Source: Streptomyces coeruleorubidus (lineage in GTDB: Bacteria > Actinomycetota > Actinomycetes > Streptomycetales > Streptomycetaceae). From it: DNA of 64,000 nt. Position 1 is the stretch's first letter. Each line of letters starts with the position of its first letter. Positions 1 through 7,440 of the stretch are shown piece after piece. The stretch is from positions 3,534,001 to 3,598,000 of the forward strand of contig NZ_CP023694.1 of assembly GCF_008705135.1 (NCBI RefSeq), written 5' to 3'. Made by a program: the position numbers and the translations under genes. The notes under the pieces are model-generated. The model saw only the letters and a list, made by a program, of their open reading frames with translations, made no database searches and had not been told where the DNA came from.

Positions 1-184
1 CGCGGTGGCCCACCAGCACCAGGAGAAGGCCGACGAAACCATCCTCGTCCCGAAGAACGAGGACGAACTCGACCCCATCCTGATGGGCATCCCCCTCCAA
101 CTCCTCGCCTACCACACGGCCCTGGCCCTGGGCAGGGACATCGACAAGCCGAGGAACCTGGCCAAGTCAGTAACGGTTGAGTAG
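1..184 (+). CDS. glmS: Glutamine--fructose-6-phosphate aminotransferase (isomerising), C-terminal fragment
   Basis: Only the last 60 codons are in the window; the reading frame starts at base 2 and stops with TAG at 182-184. The tail contains [20 protein letters not shown] followed by [11 protein letters not shown], the near-invariant GlmS ending that closes the sugar isomerase active site. GlmS makes glucosamine-6-phosphate from fructose-6-phosphate and glutamine, the first step toward UDP-GlcNAc for cell wall. Streptomyces can carry more than one glmS; the neighbours here suggest the copy near adpA. The upstream amidotransferase domain lies outside the window. Confidence 0.9.
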   Translation, partial: AVAHQHQEKADETILVPKNEDELDPILMGIPLQLLAYHTALALGRDIDKPRNLAKSVTVE

Positions 185-189
185 AGGCC

Positions 190-256
190 CTCTTTTCAGG
201 GGCGCGGGGCTGTATCGATTTGCGGCTCCGCCGCGTGGGCGCGAACAACCCCCACA
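190..256. repeat. GC-rich dispersed intergenic element (Streptomyces type)
   Basis: The stretch after glmS reads like a short GC-rich element (core GGGGCGCGGGGCTGTATCGA, then GCGGCTCCGCCGCG) that I recall seeing, in variants, between many Streptomyces genes. It contains the small palindrome CGGCTCCGCCG. No second copy is visible in this window, so its repeat nature rests on memory, not on the sequence. Confidence 0.35.
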
Positions 257-281
257 CACCCGCACAGGCCACTCGAAGAAC

Positions 282-325
282 ACGGACCCCCACGCGCTGC
301 CGCCAAGCACGGGGGGGTCCGTTTT
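282..325. terminator. Intrinsic terminator between convergent glmS and the permease-like gene
   Basis: A perfect 10-bp stem pairs ACGGACCCCC (282-291) with GGGGGTCCGT (313-322). The loop is about 21 nt and a short T run follows. It sits between two convergent genes and would stop glmS transcription; it may work on both strands. Confidence 0.75.
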
Positions 326-363
326 CATCGCCGGGAAGCCGCCCAACTCCCCAGCCGGCGCAG

Positions 364-924
364 CTAACCGGTGGCCGTCACTCCCCGGCCGGCAGCGCGT
401 CGCGGAAGCGCCGTGGGCCAGTGCGCGAGCGCCGCGGTGGCCGCGTACCACGCCACCGCCCCGGCGGCCACGGCGAACCACCCGCCCACCTTGGCGAACC
501 CGTCGTTTCCGGCGAACTCGGCGATCGCCATGAGCAACAGGGCGACGAAGAACAGCCCGTGGACCACCTGACCGAGCTGCTCCCCACCCGCAAGCGTCAG
601 AGACAGCACCACGAGGGCGAACAACAGCAGGAAGAACCCTGCCTCGTTGCCGGAAATACCCGCCGACACGGCCCACGTGAACCACAGCGCCCCGAGCACC
701 GAGAACGCCGTCCCGCCGGCGGAGTCCCCGCCCCGCAGGGCCATCAGCCCGGCGGCGAAGAGGGCGATGCCGCCCACGTACCGGGCGATTGACACGGCGT
801 CAGCAGCCGACACCCCGTCGATCACGGCGGTATGCCCCAGCCCGAAGGCCAACAGGGTGATTCCCAGGGCGAGTCGACCGGCCACGGTGGTCATTCCGCT
901 TCCCGCGGAGACGTCTTTGTCCAC
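364..924 (-). CDS. GPR1/FUN34/YaaH (SatP)-like integral membrane protein
   Basis: A 186-residue protein with about six hydrophobic segments. The opening pattern (LALGITLLAFGLGHTAVIDG, then a SIARYVGGIALF segment) resembles the actinobacterial acetate/succinate permease family, though the classical NPAPLGL signature is not evident. It is probably a cytoplasmic-membrane protein for small carboxylates. A GTG start at 924 is chosen because GGGAG precedes it; an internal ATG at 894 is an alternative. It is convergent with glmS. Substrate is inferred only. Confidence 0.6.
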   Translation of the reverse strand: MDKDVSAGSGMTTVAGRLALGITLLAFGLGHTAVIDGVSAADAVSIARYVGGIALFAAGLMALRGGDSAGGTAFSVLGALWFTWAVSAGISGNEAGFFLLLFALVVLSLTLAGGEQLGQVVHGLFFVALLLMAIAEFAGNDGFAKVGGWFAVAAGAVAWYAATAALAHWPTALPRRAAGRGVTATG

Positions 925-1058
925 GGCGGGCTCCCTTCGTGCATGTGCAGTTGTGCGGTGTTCCGTATATGCCCTTCACAAGGGCACAAACACCTCTACG
1001 TGCGAGTAGATTTACGCACCGCACAGGAGCGGCAAGGGAGTTGGCACTCAGGGAATAC

Positions 1059-1586
1059 TCAGGGAATGACGATGACGGGCCGCTTCGCCCGCTTGGCGAG
1101 CCGCCCGGCGACGGAACCGAAGATCCGCCCGACGAGGCCATGGGTCGACCCGACCACGATCGCGTCGGCCTCGTACTCCCGGCCGACCTCTTCGAGTTCG
1201 TGGCAGATGTCACCGCCGCGCTCGACCAGGATCCAGGGCACCTCGGCGAGGTAGTCCGCACAGGCCAGTTCAAGACCGAGCACCTCGGTCCGGTGGTCCG
1301 GCACGTCCACGAAAACGGGCGGTTCGCAGCCGGCCCACACGGTGGTCGGCAGCCGGTTGGCGACGTGGACGATGATCAGGCCCGACCCGGAGCGATGGGC
1401 CATGCCGATCGCGTACGCCAGGGCGCGCTCACTGGACGTGGAGCCGTCGAAGCCGACGACGACCCCGTGCTTGAATGCGGGGTCGCAGGAGTGGCGTGGC
1501 TCTTCCGCCGCCAGGGGCTCGGCCGCCGTGGGATCGGCGACGGGCCGCTTGCGGTCCGCGGGTTCGAAGAATTCGTGACCGGCCAT
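1059..1586 (-). CDS. Universal stress protein (UspA family)
   Basis: A 175-residue single-domain Usp. The N-terminal strand VVVGFDGSTSSERAL is followed by helices, and near the C-terminus GSTHGLVGRIFGSVAGRLA carries the ATP-binding pattern (G-x2-G-x9-G-S) of ATP-binding Usps, then RPVIVIP. About 35 residues precede the domain. These cytosolic dimers are usually stress or dormancy effectors. The ATG at 1586 begins MAGHEFFEP. A TATAAG-like -10 lies about 25-30 bp upstream on the minus strand, but no -35 is clear. Confidence 0.88.
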   Translation of the reverse strand: MAGHEFFEPADRKRPVADPTAAEPLAAEEPRHSCDPAFKHGVVVGFDGSTSSERALAYAIGMAHRSGSGLIIVHVANRLPTTVWAGCEPPVFVDVPDHRTEVLGLELACADYLAEVPWILVERGGDICHELEEVGREYEADAIVVGSTHGLVGRIFGSVAGRLAKRAKRPVIVIP

Positions 1587-1891
1587 GGCTGTCTCGGCGT
1601 TGTGATCCTTATATGGGGGACAACAGTGTGCGGCGGAGCTGTGTCCGGGAATGGTCTTCCCACCCCCATACCCTCAAGGGTACGGCGGCACGCCTCCTTA
1701 GCCCAGATCCCGCTCACGGTGCGTGCGGGTTCCAGGGAGCATGCACGAGGCACCGCCCGTAACGCAATGGTTGCTGCCCTGTACAGGCGGTTTGCACAGG
1801 ATTCACTTACCCGTGGGGGTGATCCGGTCGCACAGTGACCGGATCACCGGCCACGCGTTGAACCCCGTGAGTCACGCCACAGGGAGCACGC
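1587..1891. other. Intergenic region between divergent Usp and membrane-protein genes
   Basis: 305 bp without a convincing ORF. It holds two symmetric elements. One is the 14-bp palindrome TACCCTCAAGGGTA at 1669-1682. The other is a perfect 12-bp inverted repeat at 1818-1848. A TATATG-rich spot near 1609-1614 could be part of the usp promoter. Confidence 0.6.
1818..1848. promoter_or_regulatory. Perfect 12-bp inverted repeat, candidate operator or hairpin
   Basis: GGTGATCCGGTC (1818-1829) pairs exactly with GACCGGATCACC (1837-1848) across a 7-nt loop. It lies 44 bp upstream of the membrane-protein gene at 1892 and has no T tract. A regulator site or an RNA hairpin in the 5' leader fits better than a terminator. 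I do not recognise the regulator. Confidence 0.5.
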
Positions 1892-2224
1892 ATGCCCGGA
1901 CCTCGCCCCGCCTCCGAGGCGGACCGCGCGGCCCCGCCGTCGCGGGACACCGCGACGGATGTGGTCCGCTGGGCGGCCTTCAGCTGCCTGCTCGTCCCGG
2001 TCGTGCTCCTGGGGTACGGCGCCTCCCTGGCCGGCGCCGCCGGCACGGCCCTCGGGCTCGCGGCCGTCACGGGCGCCTGCCGGGTCCTGCTGCGCCAGTC
2101 CGAGCGCGGCGCGGCCCGGCTGGCGGCCGAGGACCGGGCACCCCACCGGGGCCGGCACCACCGCACCGGAACGGGGTCGCACCGTGGCGGACGGCACACT
2201 GGCGGGGATACACCGGTCGGCTGA
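1892..2224 (+). CDS. Small membrane protein of unknown function upstream of adpA
   Basis: 110 residues. There are two adjacent hydrophobic segments (about residues 27-45 and 47-65) and a basic, His/Gly-rich hydrophilic tail, so both ends are probably cytoplasmic. AGGGAG precedes the ATG. A small membrane protein in this slot upstream of adpA is consistent with the conserved Streptomyces gene order. No catalytic motif is seen and no function is proposed. Confidence 0.7.
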   Translation: MPGPRPASEADRAAPPSRDTATDVVRWAAFSCLLVPVVLLGYGASLAGAAGTALGLAAVTGACRVLLRQSERGAARLAAEDRAPHRGRHHRTGTGSHRGGRHTGGDTPVG

Positions 2225-2601
2225 CCGGTTTCCGCGCACGCGCACGCTGCTTTTCAGCCAACTTCTCACACCCCTGCCGACCCCTCCCCGACAGCCCCCC
2301 AACCCCCGTTCGACCTGCACGGAAAGGGCCTCAGGGGTGCCGCGCACCCTACGCGGATTGGCCACTGCGACAAGGCGCACTTCCCTGCACGCCCCACGAG
2401 TGCAACGCTTCGTGATCGAATGCTTCACGCCAAGTTGCCAAGTCGACAATGTGCCGAGTGCCGATCCGGCCACTGCGGCGCAACGGGACACAGTAGATTC
2501 GATCTTGACTGTCTACGGCGGGGGACTCGTGCAGGACCGAGGGGAAACGTGCAGGAGCGACACAACCGAGGAGCCGCGACCACCGAGGGGGGCTTAGCAG
2601 T
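2225..2601 (+). promoter_or_regulatory. Long adpA upstream region
   Basis: 377 bp with no convincing gene. adpA genes have long regulatory leaders and AdpA is known to bind its own promoter. On the minus strand 2423-2432 reads TGGCGTGAAG, one mismatch from the AdpA consensus TGGCSNGWWY. TTGACT (2505-2510) and TAGATT (2494-2499) are promoter-like hexamers but do not form a well-spaced pair. The ribosome-binding site is GAGGGGGG, about 9 nt before the start. Confidence 0.45.
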
Positions 2602-3891
2602 ATGAGCCACGACTCCACTGCCGCGCCGGAAGCCGCGGCCCGGAAGCTTTCCGGGCGACGTCGCAAGGAGATCGTCGCGGTGCTGCTGTTCAGCGGCGGC
2701 CCCATCTTCGAGAGTTCCATACCGTTGTCGGTGTTCGGGATCGACCGCCAGGACGCCGGCGTTCCGCGCTACCGACTACTGGTGTGCGGCGGCGAGGACG
2801 GCCCACTGCGGACCACAGGGGGCCTCGAACTCAGCGCACCACATGGCCTGGAAGCGATCTCGCGCGCGGGTACGGTCGTCGTACCGGCCTGGCGTTCGAT
2901 CACTTCTCCGCCACCGGACGACGCGCTCGACGCGCTGCGCCGGGCACACGAGGAGGGCGCCCGCATCGTCGGGCTGTGCACCGGCGCCTTCGTCCTCGCG
3001 GCGGCGGGCCTGCTGGACGGCCGGCCCGCGACGACACACTGGATGTACGCGCCGACGCTGGCGAAGCGCTATCCGTCGGTGCACGTCGATCCACGCGAGC
3101 TGTTCGTGGACGACGGCGACGTGCTGACCTCGGCCGGCACGGCCGCGGGCATCGACCTGTGCCTGCACATCGTGCGCACGGACCACGGCAACGAGGCGGC
3201 AGGGGCCCTTGCCCGGCGCCTCGTCGTGCCCCCGCGCCGAAGCGGCGGTCAGGAGCGCTACCTCGACAGGTCTTTACCAGAGGAGATCGGCGCCGACCCG
3301 CTCGCCGAGGTCGTCGCCTGGGCGCTGGAGCACCTCCACGAACAGTTCGACGTGGAGACGCTGGCGGCACGCGCGTACATGAGCCGTCGTACGTTCGACC
3401 GCCGCTTCCGCTCCCTGACCGGGAGTGCCCCGTTGCAGTGGCTGATCACGCAGCGGGTGCTCCAGGCGCAGCGCCTGCTGGAGACGTCGGACTACTCGGT
3501 GGACGAGGTGGCCGGGCGCTGCGGCTTCCGGTCGCCGGTCGCCCTGCGCGGGCACTTCCGCCGCCAGCTGGGCTCGTCGCCGGCCGCGTACCGGGCGGCG
3601 TACCGCGCCCGTCGCCCCCAGGGCGAGCGGCCGCAGGACACCGAGGCCGCCCAGGGCGGACCGGGGTCCGGCATGCCGGGCCACGGGGGGCACCCCGGCC
3701 AGCAGGGCCAGCCACCGGCCTCGCTGCACCCGGAGCATCCCGTCCCGCTCCAGTCCCGCCGTACGGCGGCGGCGAGCGCGGTCGGATCGTCCCCCGCCAT
3801 GTCCGCGTCGGCGTCGGCCGGGTCGGACAACGGCCGGGAGGCGTACGTGCCGAGCCGGGCGAGTCTGCCGGGGCAGCGCAGCGCGACATGA
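2602..3891 (+). CDS. adpA: AdpA, AraC-family master regulator of morphological development and secondary metabolism
   Basis: 429 residues. The N-terminal half is a DJ-1/PfpI-like (GATase-1) dimerisation domain, with the elbow GLCTGAFVLAAAGLLDG near residue 135. The C-terminal half (about 230-335) carries two AraC-type helix-turn-helices, including YMSRRTFDRRFRSLTG and a second around VDEVAGRCGF. The rest is a low-complexity Pro/Gly/Ser tail. The sequence matches AdpA as I know it from S. coelicolor and S. griseus. AdpA activates hundreds of genes for aerial growth and antibiotic production. It is probably bldA-dependent because Leu225 is a TTA codon. orn follows on the same strand, as in other Streptomyces. 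Confidence 0.97.
   Translation: MSHDSTAAPEAAARKLSGRRRKEIVAVLLFSGGPIFESSIPLSVFGIDRQDAGVPRYRLLVCGGEDGPLRTTGGLELSAPHGLEAISRAGTVVVPAWRSITSPPPDDALDALRRAHEEGARIVGLCTGAFVLAAAGLLDGRPATTHWMYAPTLAKRYPSVHVDPRELFVDDGDVLTSAGTAAGIDLCLHIVRTDHGNEAAGALARRLVVPPRRSGGQERYLDRSLPEEIGADPLAEVVAWALEHLHEQFDVETLAARAYMSRRTFDRRFRSLTGSAPLQWLITQRVLQAQRLLETSDYSVDEVAGRCGFRSPVALRGHFRRQLGSSPAAYRAAYRARRPQGERPQDTEAAQGGPGSGMPGHGGHPGQQGQPPASLHPEHPVPLQSRRTAAASAVGSSPAMSASASAGSDNGREAYVPSRASLPGQRSAT
3274..3276 (+). promoter_or_regulatory. TTA (Leu) codon in adpA, bldA tRNA checkpoint
   Basis: Codon 225 of adpA is TTA, in the linker between the two domains (SLPEEIG). TTA is the rarest codon in Streptomyces and needs the developmentally controlled bldA tRNA. 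The position matches the conserved adpA TTA codon known from other species, so adpA translation here should depend on bldA. Confidence 0.93.
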
Positions 3892-4057
3892 GGTGACGTG
3901 AGCCGTTGACCGGGCCCGTGCGGGGGAGATCTCCGCGCGGGTCCGGTGCCGTTTCGGGAGGCGAGCACACCCCTGGCGGCGAGGCAGGTGCTCCTCTGGC
4001 CACAAGGTCACCGCACGGTCGGCTCAGCCCGGGGCGGCTCACCGTAAGGTTAGACAC

Positions 4058-4660
4058 ATGAACGATCGCATGGTGTGGATCGACTGCGAGATGACCGGCC
4101 TCTCGCTGTCGGACGACGCGCTCATCGAGGTGGCCGCCCTCGTCACCGACTCCGAGCTGAACGTGCTCGGCGAGGGCGTGGACATCGTCATCCGGCCGCC
4201 GGACCGGGCCCTGGAGACGATGCCGGATGTGGTGCGTCAGATGCACACCGCGTCCGGGCTGCTCACGGAGCTGCCGAACGGCACGACGCTGAAGGACGCC
4301 GAGGAGCAGGTCCTGACGTACGTCAGGGAGTTCGTCAAGGAGCCGGGCAAGGCCCCGCTGTGCGGCAACTCCGTCGGCACGGACCGCGGCTTCCTGCTGC
4401 GCGACATGCCGACGCTGGAGGACTACCTGCACTACCGGATCGTCGACGTGTCGTCGATCAAGGAGCTGGCCCGCCGCTGGTACCCGCGGGCGTACTTCAA
4501 CAGCCCGCAGAAGAACGGCAACCACCGCGCGCTCGCCGACATCCGCGAGTCCATCGCGGAGCTGCGCTACTACCGCGAGGCCGTCTTCGTCCCGCAGCCC
4601 GGGCCCGACTCGGACACCGCGAAGAAGATCGCCGCGAAGCACGTTCTGCCTGCCCAGTAG
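4058..4660 (+). CDS. orn: Oligoribonuclease (3'-5' exoribonuclease, DEDDh family)
   Basis: 200 residues, the usual Orn length. All DEDDh motifs are present: WIDCEMTGL (residues 7-15, DxE), GNSVGTDRGFL (Asp in motif II), and NHRALADIRESIAEL (His and Asp of motif III). Orn degrades 2-5-nt RNAs, including pGpG from c-di-GMP breakdown, so it links functionally to cdgA in this window. In Streptomyces the gene (ornA) follows adpA and affects morphology. AAGG lies about 9 nt before the ATG. The 166-bp gap from adpA allows its own promoter. Confidence 0.96.
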   Translation: MNDRMVWIDCEMTGLSLSDDALIEVAALVTDSELNVLGEGVDIVIRPPDRALETMPDVVRQMHTASGLLTELPNGTTLKDAEEQVLTYVREFVKEPGKAPLCGNSVGTDRGFLLRDMPTLEDYLHYRIVDVSSIKELARRWYPRAYFNSPQKNGNHRALADIRESIAELRYYREAVFVPQPGPDSDTAKKIAAKHVLPAQ

Positions 4661-4775
4661 CCGTGCCGGGGGCCCGCGGAGGGGCGCCGCGAAAGCCGGG
4701 CGCGAGCACCCCTTCGGACCCTGTACACTTTTTCTCGGCCGGTCGGGGAAGTAACTGATCTCCAAGCCGGTCATG

Positions 4776-4848
4776 GTGGGTGTAGCTCAGCTGGTAGAGC
4801 ACCTGGTTGTGGTCCAGGATGCCGCGGGTTCGAGTCCCGTCACTCACC
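4776..4848 (+). tRNA. tRNA-His (anticodon GTG)
   Basis: A full cloverleaf can be drawn. The acceptor GTGGGTG pairs with CACTCAC (one G-U). The anticodon stem CCTGG/CCAGG closes loop TTGTGGT, with anticodon GTG at 4809-4811. The T-loop is GGTTCGAGTCC. G at 4775 could be the extra G-1 of tRNA-His opposite C73. CCA is not fully encoded. Confidence 0.96.
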
Positions 4849-4857
4849 CTGAGTAAT

Positions 4858-4899
4858 CAGCCGGTGGCTTCATGTCGAAGCCACCGGCTGATGCTTTTT
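4858..4899 (+). terminator. Intrinsic terminator of tRNA-His
   Basis: A perfect 13-bp stem pairs CAGCCGGTGGCTT (4858-4870) with AAGCCACCGGCTG (4878-4890). The loop is 7 nt and ATGCTTTTT follows. A textbook rho-independent terminator. Confidence 0.93.
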
Positions 4900-4946
4900 G
4901 CGCGCCGGTCCCGGGCCGGACAGCGGCCGGAGTTACGGTCGGCGGC

Positions 4947-6137
4947 ATGGACGGTGAGCGCCGAGGGTGGCGGGCGTGTGTGCTCAGCGGGGCGGTGTTC
5001 GCCGTGTGCATGGCCGGCACCACGCTGCCGACCCCCCTCTATCCCCTCTACCAGGGCAAGTTCGGGTTCTCCGAGCTGACGGTGACCGTGGTGTACGCCG
5101 TGTACGCCTTCGGGGTCATCGGGGTGCTGCTGCTGGTCGGCAATGCCTCGGACGCCGTCGGCAGGCGCCCGGTGCTGCTGTGCGGGCTGGGCCTCGCGGC
5201 GGCGAGCGCCGTCTGTTTCCTGTGCGCCACCGGGCTGGGCTGGCTGTACGCGGGGCGGCTGCTGTCAGGGCTCTCCGCCGGTCTGTTCACCGGAGCCGCC
5301 ACGGCCTACGTGATGGAGCTGGCACCGGGCGGCGGCGCCTCCCGGGCCACGTTCGTGGCGACGGCCGCCAACATGGGCGGACTGGGCTGCGGCCCCCTGC
5401 TCTCCGGGCTGCTCGCGCAGTACGCCGACTGGCCGCTGTACCTGCCCTTCCTCACGCACCTCGTCCTGGTGGCCGGCTCGGCCGTCGTCCTGCTGCGGCT
5501 CGCGGAGACCGTACGGGAGCGGAAGCCGCTGCGCACCGTACGGCCGCAGAGCCCCGCGCTGCCCCCGCAGGTACGGGCCGTGTTCGCGCCCGCGGCGATC
5601 GCCTCGTTCGCCGGCTTCGCCCTCTTCGGGGTGTTCACCTCGGTCAGCCCCGAATTCCTCGCCGAGTCCCTGCACGTGGACAACCACGCCGTGAGCGGGC
5701 TGGTCGTCGCGCTGGCCTTCTTCGCGTCGACCGGCGGGCAACTGGCGGTCGGCCCGGTAGGGGTGCGGCGCTCCCTCCCGCTGGGCTGCGCCGGACTCCT
5801 CGCCGGGCTGGCCCTGCTCGCGGGCGCGCTGCGGTGGGAACTGATGTCACTGGTGGTCCTGAGCGCGCTCGTCGGCGGCGTCGGGCAGGGCCTGGCGTTC
5901 CGCGGCGCCCTGTCCGAGATCGCCGGGGCGTCTCCCGAGCACCAGCGCGCGGCGGTGATCTCGACGCTGTTCGTGGTCGCCTACGCGGGCATCTCGGTCC
6001 CCGTGATCGGCGTCGGCCTCCTGACGGGCCCGATCGGACTGGAGGGCGCGGGCCTGGTGTTCATCGCGTGCATGGCGGTCCTGGTCTCCACGGCGGCCGT
6101 CTACCTGGTACGGCGGTCGGTGGTGGCGAGGGCGTGA
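4947..6137 (+). CDS. Major facilitator superfamily transporter
   Basis: 396 residues from the ATG at 4947, with about 12 hydrophobic helices. The loop between helices 2 and 3 (NASDAVGRRPVLLCGLGLA) is the MFS motif A (DxxGRR). The sequence TTLPTPLYPLYQGKFGFS in the first external loop resembles sugar or drug exporters of this superfamily. An upstream in-frame ATG at 4872 is rejected because it lies inside the tRNA-His terminator. A NUDIX gene follows after 26 bp, so the two may be co-transcribed. Substrate unknown. Confidence 0.85.
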   Translation: MDGERRGWRACVLSGAVFAVCMAGTTLPTPLYPLYQGKFGFSELTVTVVYAVYAFGVIGVLLLVGNASDAVGRRPVLLCGLGLAAASAVCFLCATGLGWLYAGRLLSGLSAGLFTGAATAYVMELAPGGGASRATFVATAANMGGLGCGPLLSGLLAQYADWPLYLPFLTHLVLVAGSAVVLLRLAETVRERKPLRTVRPQSPALPPQVRAVFAPAAIASFAGFALFGVFTSVSPEFLAESLHVDNHAVSGLVVALAFFASTGGQLAVGPVGVRRSLPLGCAGLLAGLALLAGALRWELMSLVVLSALVGGVGQGLAFRGALSEIAGASPEHQRAAVISTLFVVAYAGISVPVIGVGLLTGPIGLEGAGLVFIACMAVLVSTAAVYLVRRSVVARA

Positions 6138-6163
6138 CTGGCCCTCCGTGCGATCGTGACGCC

Positions 6164-6694
6164 ATGGGTGAACTCGTGGAGCGGGTCGACGAGCAGGACC
6201 GGGTGATCGGGGTGGTCGACCGGGACGAGGCGATCCGGCACGGCTGGCTGCACCGGGTCGCGACCACGGTCTGCCGTGATCCACGGGGGCGGGTGCTGGT
6301 GCACCGGAGGCCGGAGCACGTCTCCCGGTTCCCGGGCCACTACGACTGGCTGGTAGGCGGGGGCGTCGAGGTCGGGGAGGCGTACGAGGAGGCCGCGGCC
6401 CGGGAGCTGGCCGAGGAGCTGGGGGTCCGGGTGGCGGTGCGGTTCGTCTTCACGTTCCTGTGCCGAGGGGCGATCAGCCCCTACTGGCTCGGTGTGCACG
6501 AGGCCGTCGTCGCCGAGCCCCTCCGGCCCGACCCGGCCGAGATCGCCTGGCACGGGTGGGTCGGGGAGCAGGAGCTTCAGGAGGCGTTCCGGCGGTGGGT
6601 GTTCGTGCCGGACGCGGTGGAAGTCATGCGGCGCTGTCCGGGGCGCCGTGTGCCGAGCGCCGCCACGCCGCGGTCAACTCCGCCACGGTCGTGA
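6164..6694 (+). CDS. NUDIX hydrolase (YfcD / IPP-isomerase-like subfamily)
   Basis: 176 residues. The Nudix box (G-x5-E-x7-REUxEExGU) is complete, from GGGVEVGEAYEEAAARELAE on to ELGV at about residues 66-88. The start ERVDEQDRVIGVVDRDEAIR and the nearby HRVATTVC are typical of the YfcD/Idi-like branch, which hydrolyses nucleoside diphosphate derivatives. It binds Mg2+ through the box glutamates. Its last 71 bp overlap the convergent kinase-like gene, so the Pro/Ser/Arg-rich tail may not be functionally important. Confidence 0.88.
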   Translation: MGELVERVDEQDRVIGVVDRDEAIRHGWLHRVATTVCRDPRGRVLVHRRPEHVSRFPGHYDWLVGGGVEVGEAYEEAAARELAEELGVRVAVRFVFTFLCRGAISPYWLGVHEAVVAEPLRPDPAEIAWHGWVGEQELQEAFRRWVFVPDAVEVMRRCPGRRVPSAATPRSTPPRS

Positions 6695-7382
6695 AGCGTT
6701 CGGCCGGGTCCGTGCGCGTGGCCCGTTCCACGAGCGCCAGTCGGGCCGCCGTGCCTCGCCAGGCCGGCTCCTCGCCGGCGGTGCTCATCAGGAGGCGGAT
6801 GGCGCGGCCCAGGGCGTGCACGGTGGTGCGGGTGTCGATCGTCGAACCGCGTTGCCACTCCTCCGGGGCCATGAAGCGCCGTGAGCCGGGCAGGCGGTCG
6901 GCCTGGAGCAGGAACGGGCCCGGACGGTACTCGTCGAGGTCGATCAGGTGGAGTCCACCGGCGTCGAAGTCGTAGAGGAACACGCCGTCGTAGAGGTCGA
7001 CGGCGACGAAGCGCGCCGCCTCCACCGCCAGGTGGGCGTCCAGGAGATGGTCGACGGCGCGCAGGACCCGGGGGACGGGGAGGGCCTGGAAGCGGGCCAG
7101 GGGGCCTGCGTGGCGTAGCCGCGCGGGCGAGTACAAGAGCTCCCCGTGGTGCCAGGGCAGCACCGCCGCCGTGCGCCCGTCGCCCGTGGCGAACCGGTGC
7201 ATCTGGGGGACGATCACCGGATGCCGTACCGCCCGGTGGAAGGCCCAGGCGCGGTTCAGCGACTGCTGGGCGGCGTCGGTCGTCGCCTCCTTCACGAACC
7301 AGCGTTCCCCGTCGGCGAGCCGGACCCCGTACGACACACAGCCCGAGTCCTGGTCGCGGAAGGCCCGGAAGACCTCTCCCAC
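6624..7382 (-). CDS. Serine/threonine kinase-like protein, possibly truncated at the N-terminus by a frameshift
   Basis: 252 residues from a GTG start. It looks like a degenerate kinase fold: an ATP-loop lysine in ERWFVKEA, a catalytic-loop-like VAVDLYDGVFLYDF where HRD would be, and LIDLDEYRPG in the place of DFG. MAPEEWQRGS resembles the activation-segment APE motif. Upstream sequence in another frame (LLDIAEVPRTEPYLRG) runs straight into this frame if one base is added near 7383-7386. That longer frame would begin with a GTG overlapping the cebR stop codon. Activity is uncertain. Confidence 0.65.
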   Translation of the reverse strand: MGEVFRAFRDQDSGCVSYGVRLADGERWFVKEATTDAAQQSLNRAWAFHRAVRHPVIVPQMHRFATGDGRTAAVLPWHHGELLYSPARLRHAGPLARFQALPVPRVLRAVDHLLDAHLAVEAARFVAVDLYDGVFLYDFDAGGLHLIDLDEYRPGPFLLQADRLPGSRRFMAPEEWQRGSTIDTRTTVHALGRAIRLLMSTAGEEPAWRGTAARLALVERATRTDPAERFTTVAELTAAWRRSAHGAPDSAA

Positions 7383-7440
7383 CCGCGCAGATACGGCTCG
7401 GTCCGAGGGACCTCGGCGATGTCCAGCAGGGGGTGCGGCG

